NCBI GenBank assembly: GCA_903867285.1
Contig: CAIPQX010000066.1
Coordinates: forward strand, 1 to 14,933
Origin: an uncultured Actinomycetes bacterium
Lineage (GTDB): Bacteria; Actinomycetota; Actinomycetes; Nanopelagicales; Nanopelagicaceae
Direction of reading: 5' to 3'
Length of the DNA: 14,933 bases
Of this stretch, positions 1 through 5,987 are shown in pieces (the stretch's first letter is position 1; each line of letters starts with the position of its first letter). Made by a program: the position numbers and the translations under genes. The notes below the pieces were generated by a model that saw only the letters and a list, made by a program, of their open reading frames with translations, was not told the DNA's origin and made no database searches.

Positions 1-158
1 AAGAGCTCTTTGACCTCACCCCGCCGGCGTACTACCAACTCCTCAACAATCTGATCGACCGCGAGGCTGCCCTTCTGAGCCAGCCCATGCTGGTCAAGCG
101 TCTGCGTCGGCTGCGGGAGGCCCGTACTGAGGCCCGCTCCGCAGGTTTCCGCCTCTAG
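1..158 (+). CDS. DUF3263-family protein, 3' end only
   Basis: An open frame enters from the left edge (first complete codon at base 3) and ends with TAG at 156-158, giving the last 51 residues of a protein. The fragment contains ELFDLTPPAYYQLLNNLIDR followed by a basic, arginine-rich tail (LVKRLRRLREARTEARSAG). This matches the C-terminal half of the small actinobacterial DUF3263 family, in which a helix-turn-helix-like ELF-D-S-x-x-x-YYQ-LN segment is followed by an Arg-rich helix. The family's function is not established, and its shape suggests nucleic-acid binding. Start, full length and upstream neighbours lie outside the window. The stretch is more C/G-rich than the genes that follow. I see no clear intrinsic terminator before the groES promoter. 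Confidence 0.75.
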   Translation, partial: ELFDLTPPAYYQLLNNLIDREAALLSQPMLVKRLRRLREARTEARSAGFRL

Positions 159-194
159 GACCCCTTTTAACCCCTCGTTGCCCCGCCTCCTCGG

Positions 195-224
195 TTGGCA
201 GCTCCCTCGGCCTTTCGCTAGAGT
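195..224 (+). promoter_or_regulatory. Probable groES-groEL promoter
   Basis: A -35 like TTGGCA (195-200) is separated by 18 bp from a -10 like TAGAGT (219-224, fitting TANNNT). This predicts a start near 231, inside the CIRCE-like element and about 85 nt upstream of the groES ATG. That is the usual layout for HrcA-repressed chaperonin operons. The call rests on pattern reading only. Confidence 0.55.
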
Positions 225-228
225 TTGG

Positions 229-255
229 TTAGCACTCTCGCCCTTACTCTGCTAA
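229..255 (+). promoter_or_regulatory. CIRCE-like HrcA operator, right arm degenerate
   Basis: The left arm TTAGCACTC (229-237) is a perfect CIRCE half-site. After exactly 9 nt comes CTCTGCTAA (247-255). The outer six bases TGCTAA pair with TTAGCA of the left arm, but the inner three bases, GAG in the consensus TTAGCACTC-N9-GAGTGCTAA, are CTC here. The element covers the predicted transcription start of groES, as expected for HrcA repression. The spacing and the six outer base pairs make chance unlikely. The broken inner arm may weaken HrcA binding. Confidence 0.8.
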
Positions 256-315
256 TTGGTAGCCGGCGGCGGGCAGTGGAAATCCGAGAAGCGTTGAAGA
301 AAAAGGGAGCACACC

Positions 316-609
316 ATGGCCGTTGCCATTAAGCCACTTGAAGACCGCATCGTCGTAAAGGCCAATGAGGCCGAGCAGACCACGGCGTCAGGTCTGGTTA
401 TTCCAGATACCGCTAAAGAGAAGCCACAAGAGGGCACCGTTGTTGCCGTCGGCCCAGGTCGCTTCGATGATGGCGTACGCACTCCAATGGATGTAAAAGT
501 CGGAGATGTAGTTCTTTACAGCAAGTACGGCGGAACCGAAGTGAAGTACAACAACGAGGAATACCTCGTACTCTCTGCCCGCGATGTACTAGCGATTATT
601 GAGAAGTAA
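316..609 (+). CDS. groES: Co-chaperonin GroES (Hsp10)
   Basis: This is the cytosolic heptameric lid of the GroEL chaperonin; it closes the folding cavity in an ATP-dependent cycle. The 97-residue product has normal length. It begins with the family pattern IKPLEDRIVVK, carries the mobile loop around residues 17-35 with the hydrophobic GLVIP that docks on GroEL, and ends in the conserved EEYLVLSARDVLAIIE. The ATG at 316 is preceded by GGGAG at 305-309, a good ribosome-binding site at 6 nt spacing, and no upstream in-frame start fits better. It is the first gene of the operon, 5 nt ahead of groEL, and sits behind a promoter with a CIRCE-like HrcA operator, so heat-shock control is expected. Confidence 0.97.
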   Translation: MAVAIKPLEDRIVVKANEAEQTTASGLVIPDTAKEKPQEGTVVAVGPGRFDDGVRTPMDVKVGDVVLYSKYGGTEVKYNNEEYLVLSARDVLAIIEK

Positions 610-614
610 CCACC

Positions 615-2252
615 ATGGGTAAAACTATTTCATTTGACGAGAACGCTCGTCGTGCGATGGAGCGCGGCGTCAACATTCTCGCCGACACCGTCAAAGTAAC
701 GCTTGGACCCCGCGGTCGTAACGTCGTTCTTGCAAAGGGTTATGGCGCACCGTTGATCACTAACGATGGCGTCACCATTGCTAAAGAGATCGAACTAGAA
801 GATCCAGCCGAAAACATGGGCGCTCAGCTCGTTAAGCAAGTTGCTGAGAAGACCAATGATGTTGCCGGTGATGGAACTACTACTGCGACAGTTTTGGCAC
901 AGGCAATGGTTCGCGAAGGTTTACGTAACCTTGCTGCTGGCGCTCAGCCAATGGATATCAAATACGGAATCGAAGCTGCCGTTAAGGCAATCTCCGAGGA
1001 GCTCAAGAAGAATTCAACACCAGTATCTGGCAAGGCTCAGATCGCTGATGTTGCAACAATTTCGGCTCAAGATAAAGCGATCGGCGATCTCATTGCAGAA
1101 GCGATGGATAAGGTCGGCAAAGATGGCGTTATCACCGTTGAAGAATCTTCAACCACTGGCCTCGAACTGGAATTCACCGAGGGAATGCAATTCGATAAGG
1201 GTTACATCAGTCCTTACTTTGTAACTGACTCAGATCGCATGGAGACGGTTCTAGAAGATGCCTTCATTCTGATTTCAGCGCAGAAGATCTCATCGCTCTC
1301 TGACATCCTTCCTGTGCTCGAGAAGGTAGCAGCTGCTAATAAGCCGCTATTGATCATTGCCGAAGATGTAGAAGGCGAAGCGCTCTCTACTCTGGTTGTA
1401 AATCGCATGCGTGGAACCTTCACTTCAGCGGCTGTAAAGGCCCCTGGATTTGGTGACCGCCGTAAGGCGATGTTGCAAGATATTGCCATCTTGACCGGTG
1501 GTCAGGTTATTACCTCTGAAGTTGGCCTCAAGCTCGATCAAGTAACCCTTGAACTCTTGGGTAAGGCCCGCCGCATCGTCATCACCAAGGACGCTACAAC
1601 AATCGTTGATGGCGCCGGAGATAAAGGCGAAGTTGCAAACCGTGTTAACGAGATTCGCAACGAGCTAGCAACTACCGATTCTGAATGGGATCGCGAGAAG
1701 CTACAAGAGCGAGTTGCAAAACTTGCCGGTGGCGTCTGCGTTATCAAGGTTGGCGCACACACTGAAGTTGAACTTAAAGAGAAGAAGCACCGTCTGGAAG
1801 ATGCAATCTCTGCTACCCGTGCGGCAGTAGAAGAGGGCATCGTCGTTGGCGGCGGAGCAGCGCTCGTTCATGCAGCAGCGGCTATCGAAAATGATCTCGG
1901 CTTCGAAGGCGATCGCGCTGTTGGAGTTCGTCTCGTGCGTAAAGCTTGCGATGAGCCACTTCGTTGGATCGCAGAGAATGCCGGACATGAAGGTTATGTC
2001 GTTGTTGCCAAGGTTCGCACCTTAGGTGCAAACGAAGGCTTCAATGCTGCGACTGATATCTACGAAGATCTCGTCAAGGTTGGCGTCATTGATCCAGTAA
2101 AGGTAACGCGTTCTGCGCTCGCCAATGCTGCTTCCATCGCCGCCATGTTCATCACAACAGAAGTTCTCGTATTCGAGACACCTGAAGATGAGCAACGCGA
2201 ACAAGCTGCTTCCCATGGTCATTCCCATGGTCCTGGTGGGCACAACCACTAA
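615..2252 (+). CDS. groEL1: Chaperonin GroEL, GroEL1 type with His-rich tail
   Basis: This 60-kDa chaperonin subunit folds client proteins in the cytosol together with GroES. The 545-residue length is normal for the family. Visible ATP-site elements are TLGPRGRNVVL (29-39), ITNDGVTIA with Asp51, GDGTTT with Asp86 (85-90), and the EDAISATRAAVEEG segment carrying the catalytic Asp equivalent to E. coli Asp398. The C-terminus is HGHSHGPGGHNH (534-545), a histidine-rich tail instead of the Gly-Gly-Met repeats of E. coli GroEL and GroEL2. In Mycobacterium and Streptomyces the His-tailed copy, GroEL1, is the one co-transcribed with groES, as here, and a GroEL2 gene usually lies elsewhere. The ATG at 615 follows groES by 5 nt with only a weak GAGAAG ribosome-binding site, suggesting translational coupling. 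Confidence 0.96.
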   Translation: MGKTISFDENARRAMERGVNILADTVKVTLGPRGRNVVLAKGYGAPLITNDGVTIAKEIELEDPAENMGAQLVKQVAEKTNDVAGDGTTTATVLAQAMVREGLRNLAAGAQPMDIKYGIEAAVKAISEELKKNSTPVSGKAQIADVATISAQDKAIGDLIAEAMDKVGKDGVITVEESSTTGLELEFTEGMQFDKGYISPYFVTDSDRMETVLEDAFILISAQKISSLSDILPVLEKVAAANKPLLIIAEDVEGEALSTLVVNRMRGTFTSAAVKAPGFGDRRKAMLQDIAILTGGQVITSEVGLKLDQVTLELLGKARRIVITKDATTIVDGAGDKGEVANRVNEIRNELATTDSEWDREKLQERVAKLAGGVCVIKVGAHTEVELKEKKHRLEDAISATRAAVEEGIVVGGGAALVHAAAAIENDLGFEGDRAVGVRLVRKACDEPLRWIAENAGHEGYVVVAKVRTLGANEGFNAATDIYEDLVKVGVIDPVKVTRSALANAASIAAMFITTEVLVFETPEDEQREQAASHGHSHGPGGHNH

Positions 2253-2263
2253 TTAGAGCCAAT

Positions 2264-2297
2264 AAAAAACCCCGGTCATTGCGACCGGGGTTTTTTT
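2264..2297. terminator. Bidirectional rho-independent terminator between groEL and whiB
   Basis: A perfect 8-bp stem, CCCCGGTC (2270-2277) with GACCGGGG (2283-2290), has a 5-nt loop. It is flanked by six A (2264-2269) on the left and seven T (2291-2297) on the right. It therefore works as an intrinsic terminator on both strands, ending groES-groEL from the left (11 nt after the groEL stop) and whiB from the right (about 11 nt after its stop). Confidence 0.95.
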
Positions 2298-2308
2298 AAT
2301 ACCTAAAA

Positions 2309-2626
2309 TTAGGAAGCGGGGGTTAGCACTGCAACCGGACGGATAGATCGCTCTCCTTGTTCGATGATTGCAACGCGGTCATCTTCAGAAAGGCCGCCCC
2401 AGATTCCATAAGGCTCTTGAACGGCAAGTGCATGTTTGCGGCACGCAGCAATTACTGGACAGGTAGCGCAGACAGCTTTAGCAGTGGCTTCGCGATTGGC
2501 GCGACGGGGACCGCGTTCGCCATCAGGATGGAAGAACATCTCAGTAGGAAGTTCCTGACAGGCACCTTGATACTGCCATTCCCACTCAGATGCGACAGGA
2601 CGTGGAAGTCTTGAAATCTCGGCCAT
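2309..2626 (-). CDS. whiB3: WhiB-family [4Fe-4S] transcription factor, WhiD/WhiB3 type
   Basis: WhiB-like proteins are actinobacteria-only iron-sulfur regulators that bind the principal sigma factor and sense redox or NO; WhiD/WhiB3 members are linked to differentiation or redox homeostasis. The 105-residue product has the four cluster cysteines at 23, 53, 56 and 62 (C-X29-C-X2-C-X5-C), the FFHPDGERG segment (31-39) typical of the WhiD/WhiB3 branch, and the GIWGG turn (74-78) that contacts sigma. A strong ribosome-binding site, AAGGAGG (complement of 2631-2637), lies just before the ATG. The position beside groEL1 and near guaB matches whiB3 in Mycobacterium and whiD in Streptomyces as I recall them. 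The family call is certain; the orthologue name is inferred from sequence flavour and synteny. Confidence 0.93.
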   Translation of the reverse strand: MAEISRLPRPVASEWEWQYQGACQELPTEMFFHPDGERGPRRANREATAKAVCATCPVIAACRKHALAVQEPYGIWGGLSEDDRVAIIEQGERSIRPVAVLTPAS

Positions 2627-2652
2627 GGCCCCTCCTTCTTACCTAGAGCCCG

Positions 2653-2681
2653 ACTATACAATCGATTCATAGGTTGTTCAA
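2653..2681 (-). promoter_or_regulatory. whiB promoter
   Basis: Read on the minus strand, TTGAAC (complement of 2676-2681) and TATAGT (complement of 2653-2658) are separated by 17 bp. This is close to a consensus housekeeping promoter. It predicts a start near 2646 and a leader of about 20 nt carrying the AAGGAGG ribosome-binding site. It is the best-looking promoter in the window. Confidence 0.75.
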
Positions 2682-2734
2682 GTCCCCAGAATTAGGGAGA
2701 TGAGTGCTAGCCCTTCGTTTCGTAAACGCTTCAA

Positions 2735-2764
2735 CTGGCAGAAATATGCCCGTTGCGTGACTAT
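2735..2764 (+). promoter_or_regulatory. Possible leaderless promoter of the MerR/B12 regulator
   Basis: CTGGCA (2735-2740) and GACTAT (2759-2764) are 18 bp apart, and GACTAT ends 6 nt before the ATG at 2771. With no ribosome-binding site visible, transcription could start at or next to the ATG. The -10 is a weak match, so this is tentative. Confidence 0.3.
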
Positions 2765-2770
2765 TGGTCC

Positions 2771-3682
2771 ATGCTTTCTGAGCGCAAATCTTCCTTGGTG
2801 CCAGAGCCTGAGTTGGCCAAGCTCACCGTGGCTGCGGTAGCCCGCAGGTTGGGCGTAGCGCCTTCGACCTTGCGAACTTGGGATAGGCGTTACGGGTTGG
2901 GCCCCAGCGACCACTGTTTAGGCGAACACCGGAAATACTCTGAGGCAGATCTGGCCCGCCTCTTCTACATGCACAACCTGGTCATATCGGGGGTTTCCCC
3001 AGCAGACGCAGCACGCTTGGCAGCCACGCACACCAAGGATTCGGTGCCAGGCGAGGTTGCCCCAATTCCACGCATTGATGGCGAACTCGTAAATTCGCTA
3101 TTCCGGGCTGCGCAGCTTTTAGATCGCGCCAGTGTCGAAAGTCAGATCCGCAATCAGATTGCTAAAGAGGGCGTGGCTCTTACTTGGATCAATCTCCTAG
3201 TACCGCTGCTCTGTGCCATCGGCGAAAGCTGGGAGCGGACTGGAACCGGAATCGCTGGCGAACATATGGTCTCTAATGTCATCAAGAGTATTCTCAGCGA
3301 GCGCGTGGTGGTGGCACACCCACGCAATGCCGTTCCCGTTCTCGTTGCCTGCGTCGGTGAAGAGTCGCACTCCCTCGCGATTACAGCCCTGGCCGCAGCG
3401 CTGGCCGAAGAAGACATTCAAGTCCATTTCTTGGGCGCCCGCACTCCGGTGGAGGCGATCGTAGAAGTTGTTTCAAGATGCGCCCCTCCCGCGATATTCC
3501 TCTGGGCGCAAATATCAAAACATGCCTCTCTCGAAACGGTTTTGGCGCTGCCCGCCGTACGCCCTGCTCCCAGAATTATTTTGGGTGGACCAGGATGGGC
3601 AGATGTTGAGTGCGAGGGGGCCTATCACGCCGAAGATCTAGCCGCAGCCTGCAGAGAGATATCGCAGGCCTTGGGTTTATAG
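2771..3682 (+). CDS. MerR-type regulator with cobalamin-binding domain (CarH/LitR-like)
   Basis: This is a predicted DNA-binding regulator with a B12 sensor module. With the ATG at 2771 it has 303 residues; a TTG at 2753 would add six, and neither has a good ribosome-binding site. Positions below count from the TTG. Residues 23-70 form a MerR winged helix (LTVAAVARRLGVAPSTLRTW, then RYGLG and GEHRKYSEADLARL). Residues 110-182 form the four-helix cap, with W160 and E170-H171 making the W-x9-EH signature of CarH-type adenosylcobalamin photoreceptors. Residues 194-282 form the Rossmann B12-binding fold, with E204-S-H206 supplying the probable axial histidine and GGPGW near 278-282. The usual E-x-H-x-x-G is altered: alanine replaces the last glycine. 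In known CarH proteins light breaks the Co-C bond and releases DNA. Light sensing here is inference, and targets are unknown. Confidence 0.85.
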   Translation: MLSERKSSLVPEPELAKLTVAAVARRLGVAPSTLRTWDRRYGLGPSDHCLGEHRKYSEADLARLFYMHNLVISGVSPADAARLAATHTKDSVPGEVAPIPRIDGELVNSLFRAAQLLDRASVESQIRNQIAKEGVALTWINLLVPLLCAIGESWERTGTGIAGEHMVSNVIKSILSERVVVAHPRNAVPVLVACVGEESHSLAITALAAALAEEDIQVHFLGARTPVEAIVEVVSRCAPPAIFLWAQISKHASLETVLALPAVRPAPRIILGGPGWADVECEGAYHAEDLAAACREISQALGL

Positions 3683-3693
3683 ATTTTTGCGCT

Positions 3694-3723
3694 TTAATAA
3701 TGGCGTTTTGCTACCCCTAGACT
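3694..3723 (+). promoter_or_regulatory. Probable leaderless promoter of guaB
   Basis: TAGACT (3718-3723, fits TANNNT) ends 6 nt before the guaB ATG at 3730, where no Shine-Dalgarno sequence exists. A weak TTAATA (3694-3699) lies 18 bp upstream as a possible -35. The geometry is that of a leaderless actinobacterial transcript. Some read-through from the regulator gene, 47 nt upstream, is also possible. Confidence 0.5.
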
Positions 3724-3729
3724 GAGCCA

Positions 3730-4848
3730 ATGATGGAACAGGCCCGTGAGAAAGTCATCCTTTTAGGTCTAACCTATGACGATGTTCTCCTGCTTCCAGA
3801 TGCCTCTGAAGTTGTTCCAAGTGAGGTCGACACCGAGACGCGTTTGACGCGCAATATTTCTCTTTCAATTCCCGTTATCTCATCTGCCATGGATACCGTA
3901 ACCGAGTCGGCGATGGCCATCGCCATGGCCAAGGCTGGCGGGATCGGTATCTTGCACCGCAACTTGGCGATTGCCGATCAGGTTAAGCAAGTAGCTCTGG
4001 CAAAAGCCCACGGAATTGTTGGAGCGGCGGTCGGCGTTGGAGAAGACGGATTTGCCCGCGCTCGCGCACTCATCGAAGCTGGAGTAGATGTAATTGTCGT
4101 CGATACTGCGCATGGTCATCATCGCGGCGTCCTCGATGCCGTTGCGCGCATCAAGAAGGATTTCCCACATATAGAGATCATTGGTGGAAATGTTGCCACT
4201 CGCGCGGGAGCCCAAGCTCTCATCAATGCTGGAGTCGATGCGGTAAAAGTTGGAGTCGGGCCAGGTTCGATCTGCACAACTCGTGTTGTTGCAGGTGTTG
4301 GAGTCCCACAGCTCACCGCGATCATGGAAGCGCACAAGGCTTGTGTTACAGCAGGGATTCCTCTAATCGCAGATGGCGGGTTACAGCACTCTGGCGACAT
4401 CGCTAAAGCGATCGTTGCCGGTGCAGATTCCGTAATGCTCGGGTCACTTCTGGCTGGGTGCGACGAATCACCAGCAGATCTCATCGAAATTAATGGAAAG
4501 AAATTCAAGGGCTATCGCGGAATGGGCTCGCTTGGTGCAATGCAATCTCGCGGCGAACAGAAGTCATATTCTAAAGATCGATATATGCAAGATGATGTAC
4601 TTGCCGAAGATAAATTGGTTCCCGAAGGCATTGAGGGCAAAGTTAAGTACAGCGGACCAGTGGCTGCCGTTGTTCACCAACTTGTTGGGGGTCTGCGCTC
4701 GGGAATGGGATATGCCGGTGCGGCCAATATCGCAGATCTCAAGAGCAAGGGCCAATTGATTCAGATCACTTCTGCCGGCCTACAAGAGAGTCACCCCCAT
4801 GACATCTTCGATGTAGCGGATGCGCCCAACTATCGCGGCGGGAATTAA
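3730..4848 (+). CDS. guaB: IMP dehydrogenase lacking the CBS (Bateman) module
   Basis: The enzyme oxidises IMP to XMP with NAD+, the committed step of guanine nucleotide synthesis. The 372-residue product is about 115 residues shorter than usual (near 490). All of the loss is in one place: after ILHRNLAIADQVKQVALA (74-91) the chain goes straight to the barrel segment GIVGAAVGVGEDGF (95-108), where the two CBS domains normally sit. The catalytic barrel is complete: SSAMDTVTE (51-59), VIVVDTAHGH (121-130), the Cys182 loop GPGSICTTR (177-185), ADGG (214-217), GYRGMGSLGAM (261-271), the flap Arg284-Tyr285, and the potassium-site-like end. The frame is intact, so this is a genuine domain loss. Bateman modules bind adenine and guanine nucleotides and tune IMPDH assembly and activity, so this copy should lack that control. 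The Cys loop makes it the main IMPDH of the pair. Confidence 0.95.
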   Translation: MMEQAREKVILLGLTYDDVLLLPDASEVVPSEVDTETRLTRNISLSIPVISSAMDTVTESAMAIAMAKAGGIGILHRNLAIADQVKQVALAKAHGIVGAAVGVGEDGFARARALIEAGVDVIVVDTAHGHHRGVLDAVARIKKDFPHIEIIGGNVATRAGAQALINAGVDAVKVGVGPGSICTTRVVAGVGVPQLTAIMEAHKACVTAGIPLIADGGLQHSGDIAKAIVAGADSVMLGSLLAGCDESPADLIEINGKKFKGYRGMGSLGAMQSRGEQKSYSKDRYMQDDVLAEDKLVPEGIEGKVKYSGPVAAVVHQLVGGLRSGMGYAGAANIADLKSKGQLIQITSAGLQESHPHDIFDVADAPNYRGGN

Positions 4849-4874
4849 GCCGTGGAAAGCACTGAGGAATCGCA

Positions 4875-5987
4875 ATGAATGAAATAGAGATCGGACCTGG
4901 CAAGCGCGCCCGTATCGGTTACTCCTTCGACGATATCGCGATCGTTCCTAGCCGGCGCACTCGCGACCCTGAAGAAGTTTCCATTCAATGGCAGATTGAT
5001 GCATACAAGTTTGATCTACCTATGTTGGCCGCACCAATGGACTCGGTCGTCTCTCCTGAAACCGCGATTGCCATCGGAAAACTCGGCGGCGTTGGAGTTC
5101 TCAATCTTGAAGGTCTCTGGACCCGCCACGAAGATCCCCGTATTCCACTCGGAGAGATCGCATCGCTCCCACAAGAGCAGGCTATTTCCCGCATGCAAGA
5201 GTTATATTCCGCTCCAATTCAGCCCGAATTGATTAAGGCGCGCATCGCCGAAATTCGTGCATCTGGAGTAACGGTTGCAGCGGCGTTGTCTCCACAACGT
5301 ACCGCCGAACTACATGAAGTAGTTGTCAAAGCAGGCGTGGATCTCTTTGTTATTCGTGGAACCACGGTCAGCGCAGAGCACGTTTCGTCCAAGACCGAGC
5401 CGCTGAACCTCAAGAAATTCATTTATGAGTTAGATGTCCCTGTAATCGTTGGTGGGTGTGCAACTGCGACCGGAGCATTGCACTTGATGCGCGCCGGAGC
5501 TGCTGGCGTACTTGTTGGCTTTGGTGGCGGCGCCGCTCATACAACACGCACCGTTCTTGGAATTGCGGTCCCCATGGCCTCTGCAGTTGCTGAGGTCGCT
5601 TCGGCGCGACGCGACTACATGGATGAGTCCGGCGGTCGATATGTACACGTGATTGCCGATGGATCAGTAGGTCGCAGCGGCGATATTGCCAAGGCGATTG
5701 CCTGCGGCGCAGATGCCGTCATGATGGGAAGTCCACTCGCTCGCGCTGCAGAGGCGCCTGGCAAGGGTTGGCACTGGGGTGCTGAAGCACACCACTCTGA
5801 ACTACCACGCGGGGATAGAGTCCGTGTTGGAACGGTCGGAACTTTGCAGGAAATTCTTACTGGCCCTTCTCACACCTCGGATGGTTCTATGAATCTCTTT
5901 GGTGCGCTGCGCCGCGGTATGGCCACTTCGGGCTACTCCGACCTCAAGGAATTCCAGCGGGTAGAAGTAGTTATTCACCGTGCCTGA
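4875..5987 (+). CDS. guaB3: GuaB3-family IMP dehydrogenase-related protein
   Basis: This belongs to the GuaB3 branch of the IMPDH/GMP reductase superfamily, common in Actinobacteria and Cyanobacteria. The product has 370 residues and, as in its family, no CBS module. Visible features are RIGYSFDDIAIVPSRRTRDP near the N-terminus, APMDSVVSPETA, VIVGGCATATGALHLM and HVIADGSVGRSGDIAKAIACG. At the place of the catalytic Cys loop (GPGSICTTR in guaB) it has GGGAAHTTR, so the nucleophilic cysteine is not at the canonical position. The C-terminal part (GKGWHWG, LPRGDRVRVG, ATSGYSDLKEFQ) is family-specific. The family's exact reaction is not settled, and the distinctive loop argues for chemistry or kinetics different from GuaB. 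The ATG at 4875 has GAGGA at 4864-4868. It lies 26 nt after guaB and overlaps guaA by 8 nt. Confidence 0.93.
   Translation: MNEIEIGPGKRARIGYSFDDIAIVPSRRTRDPEEVSIQWQIDAYKFDLPMLAAPMDSVVSPETAIAIGKLGGVGVLNLEGLWTRHEDPRIPLGEIASLPQEQAISRMQELYSAPIQPELIKARIAEIRASGVTVAAALSPQRTAELHEVVVKAGVDLFVIRGTTVSAEHVSSKTEPLNLKKFIYELDVPVIVGGCATATGALHLMRAGAAGVLVGFGGGAAHTTRTVLGIAVPMASAVAEVASARRDYMDESGGRYVHVIADGSVGRSGDIAKAIACGADAVMMGSPLARAAEAPGKGWHWGAEAHHSELPRGDRVRVGTVGTLQEILTGPSHTSDGSMNLFGALRRGMATSGYSDLKEFQRVEVVIHRA

Noticed and set aside
4000..4020. Frameshift or pseudogene as the reason for the short guaB
   Set aside because: The frame is continuous and all catalytic motifs lie on both sides of the junction, so a clean domain loss explains it better.
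3880..4335. 151-codon open frame on the minus strand inside guaB
   Set aside because: Fully antisense to a gene with strong catalytic motifs. The translation is low-complexity and matches no family I know, so it is a codon-bias shadow.
3730..5987. guaB and guaB3 as a recent tandem duplication or assembly artefact
   Set aside because: The two proteins have different catalytic loops and family-specific ends. They are ancient paralogues usually adjacent in Actinobacteria.
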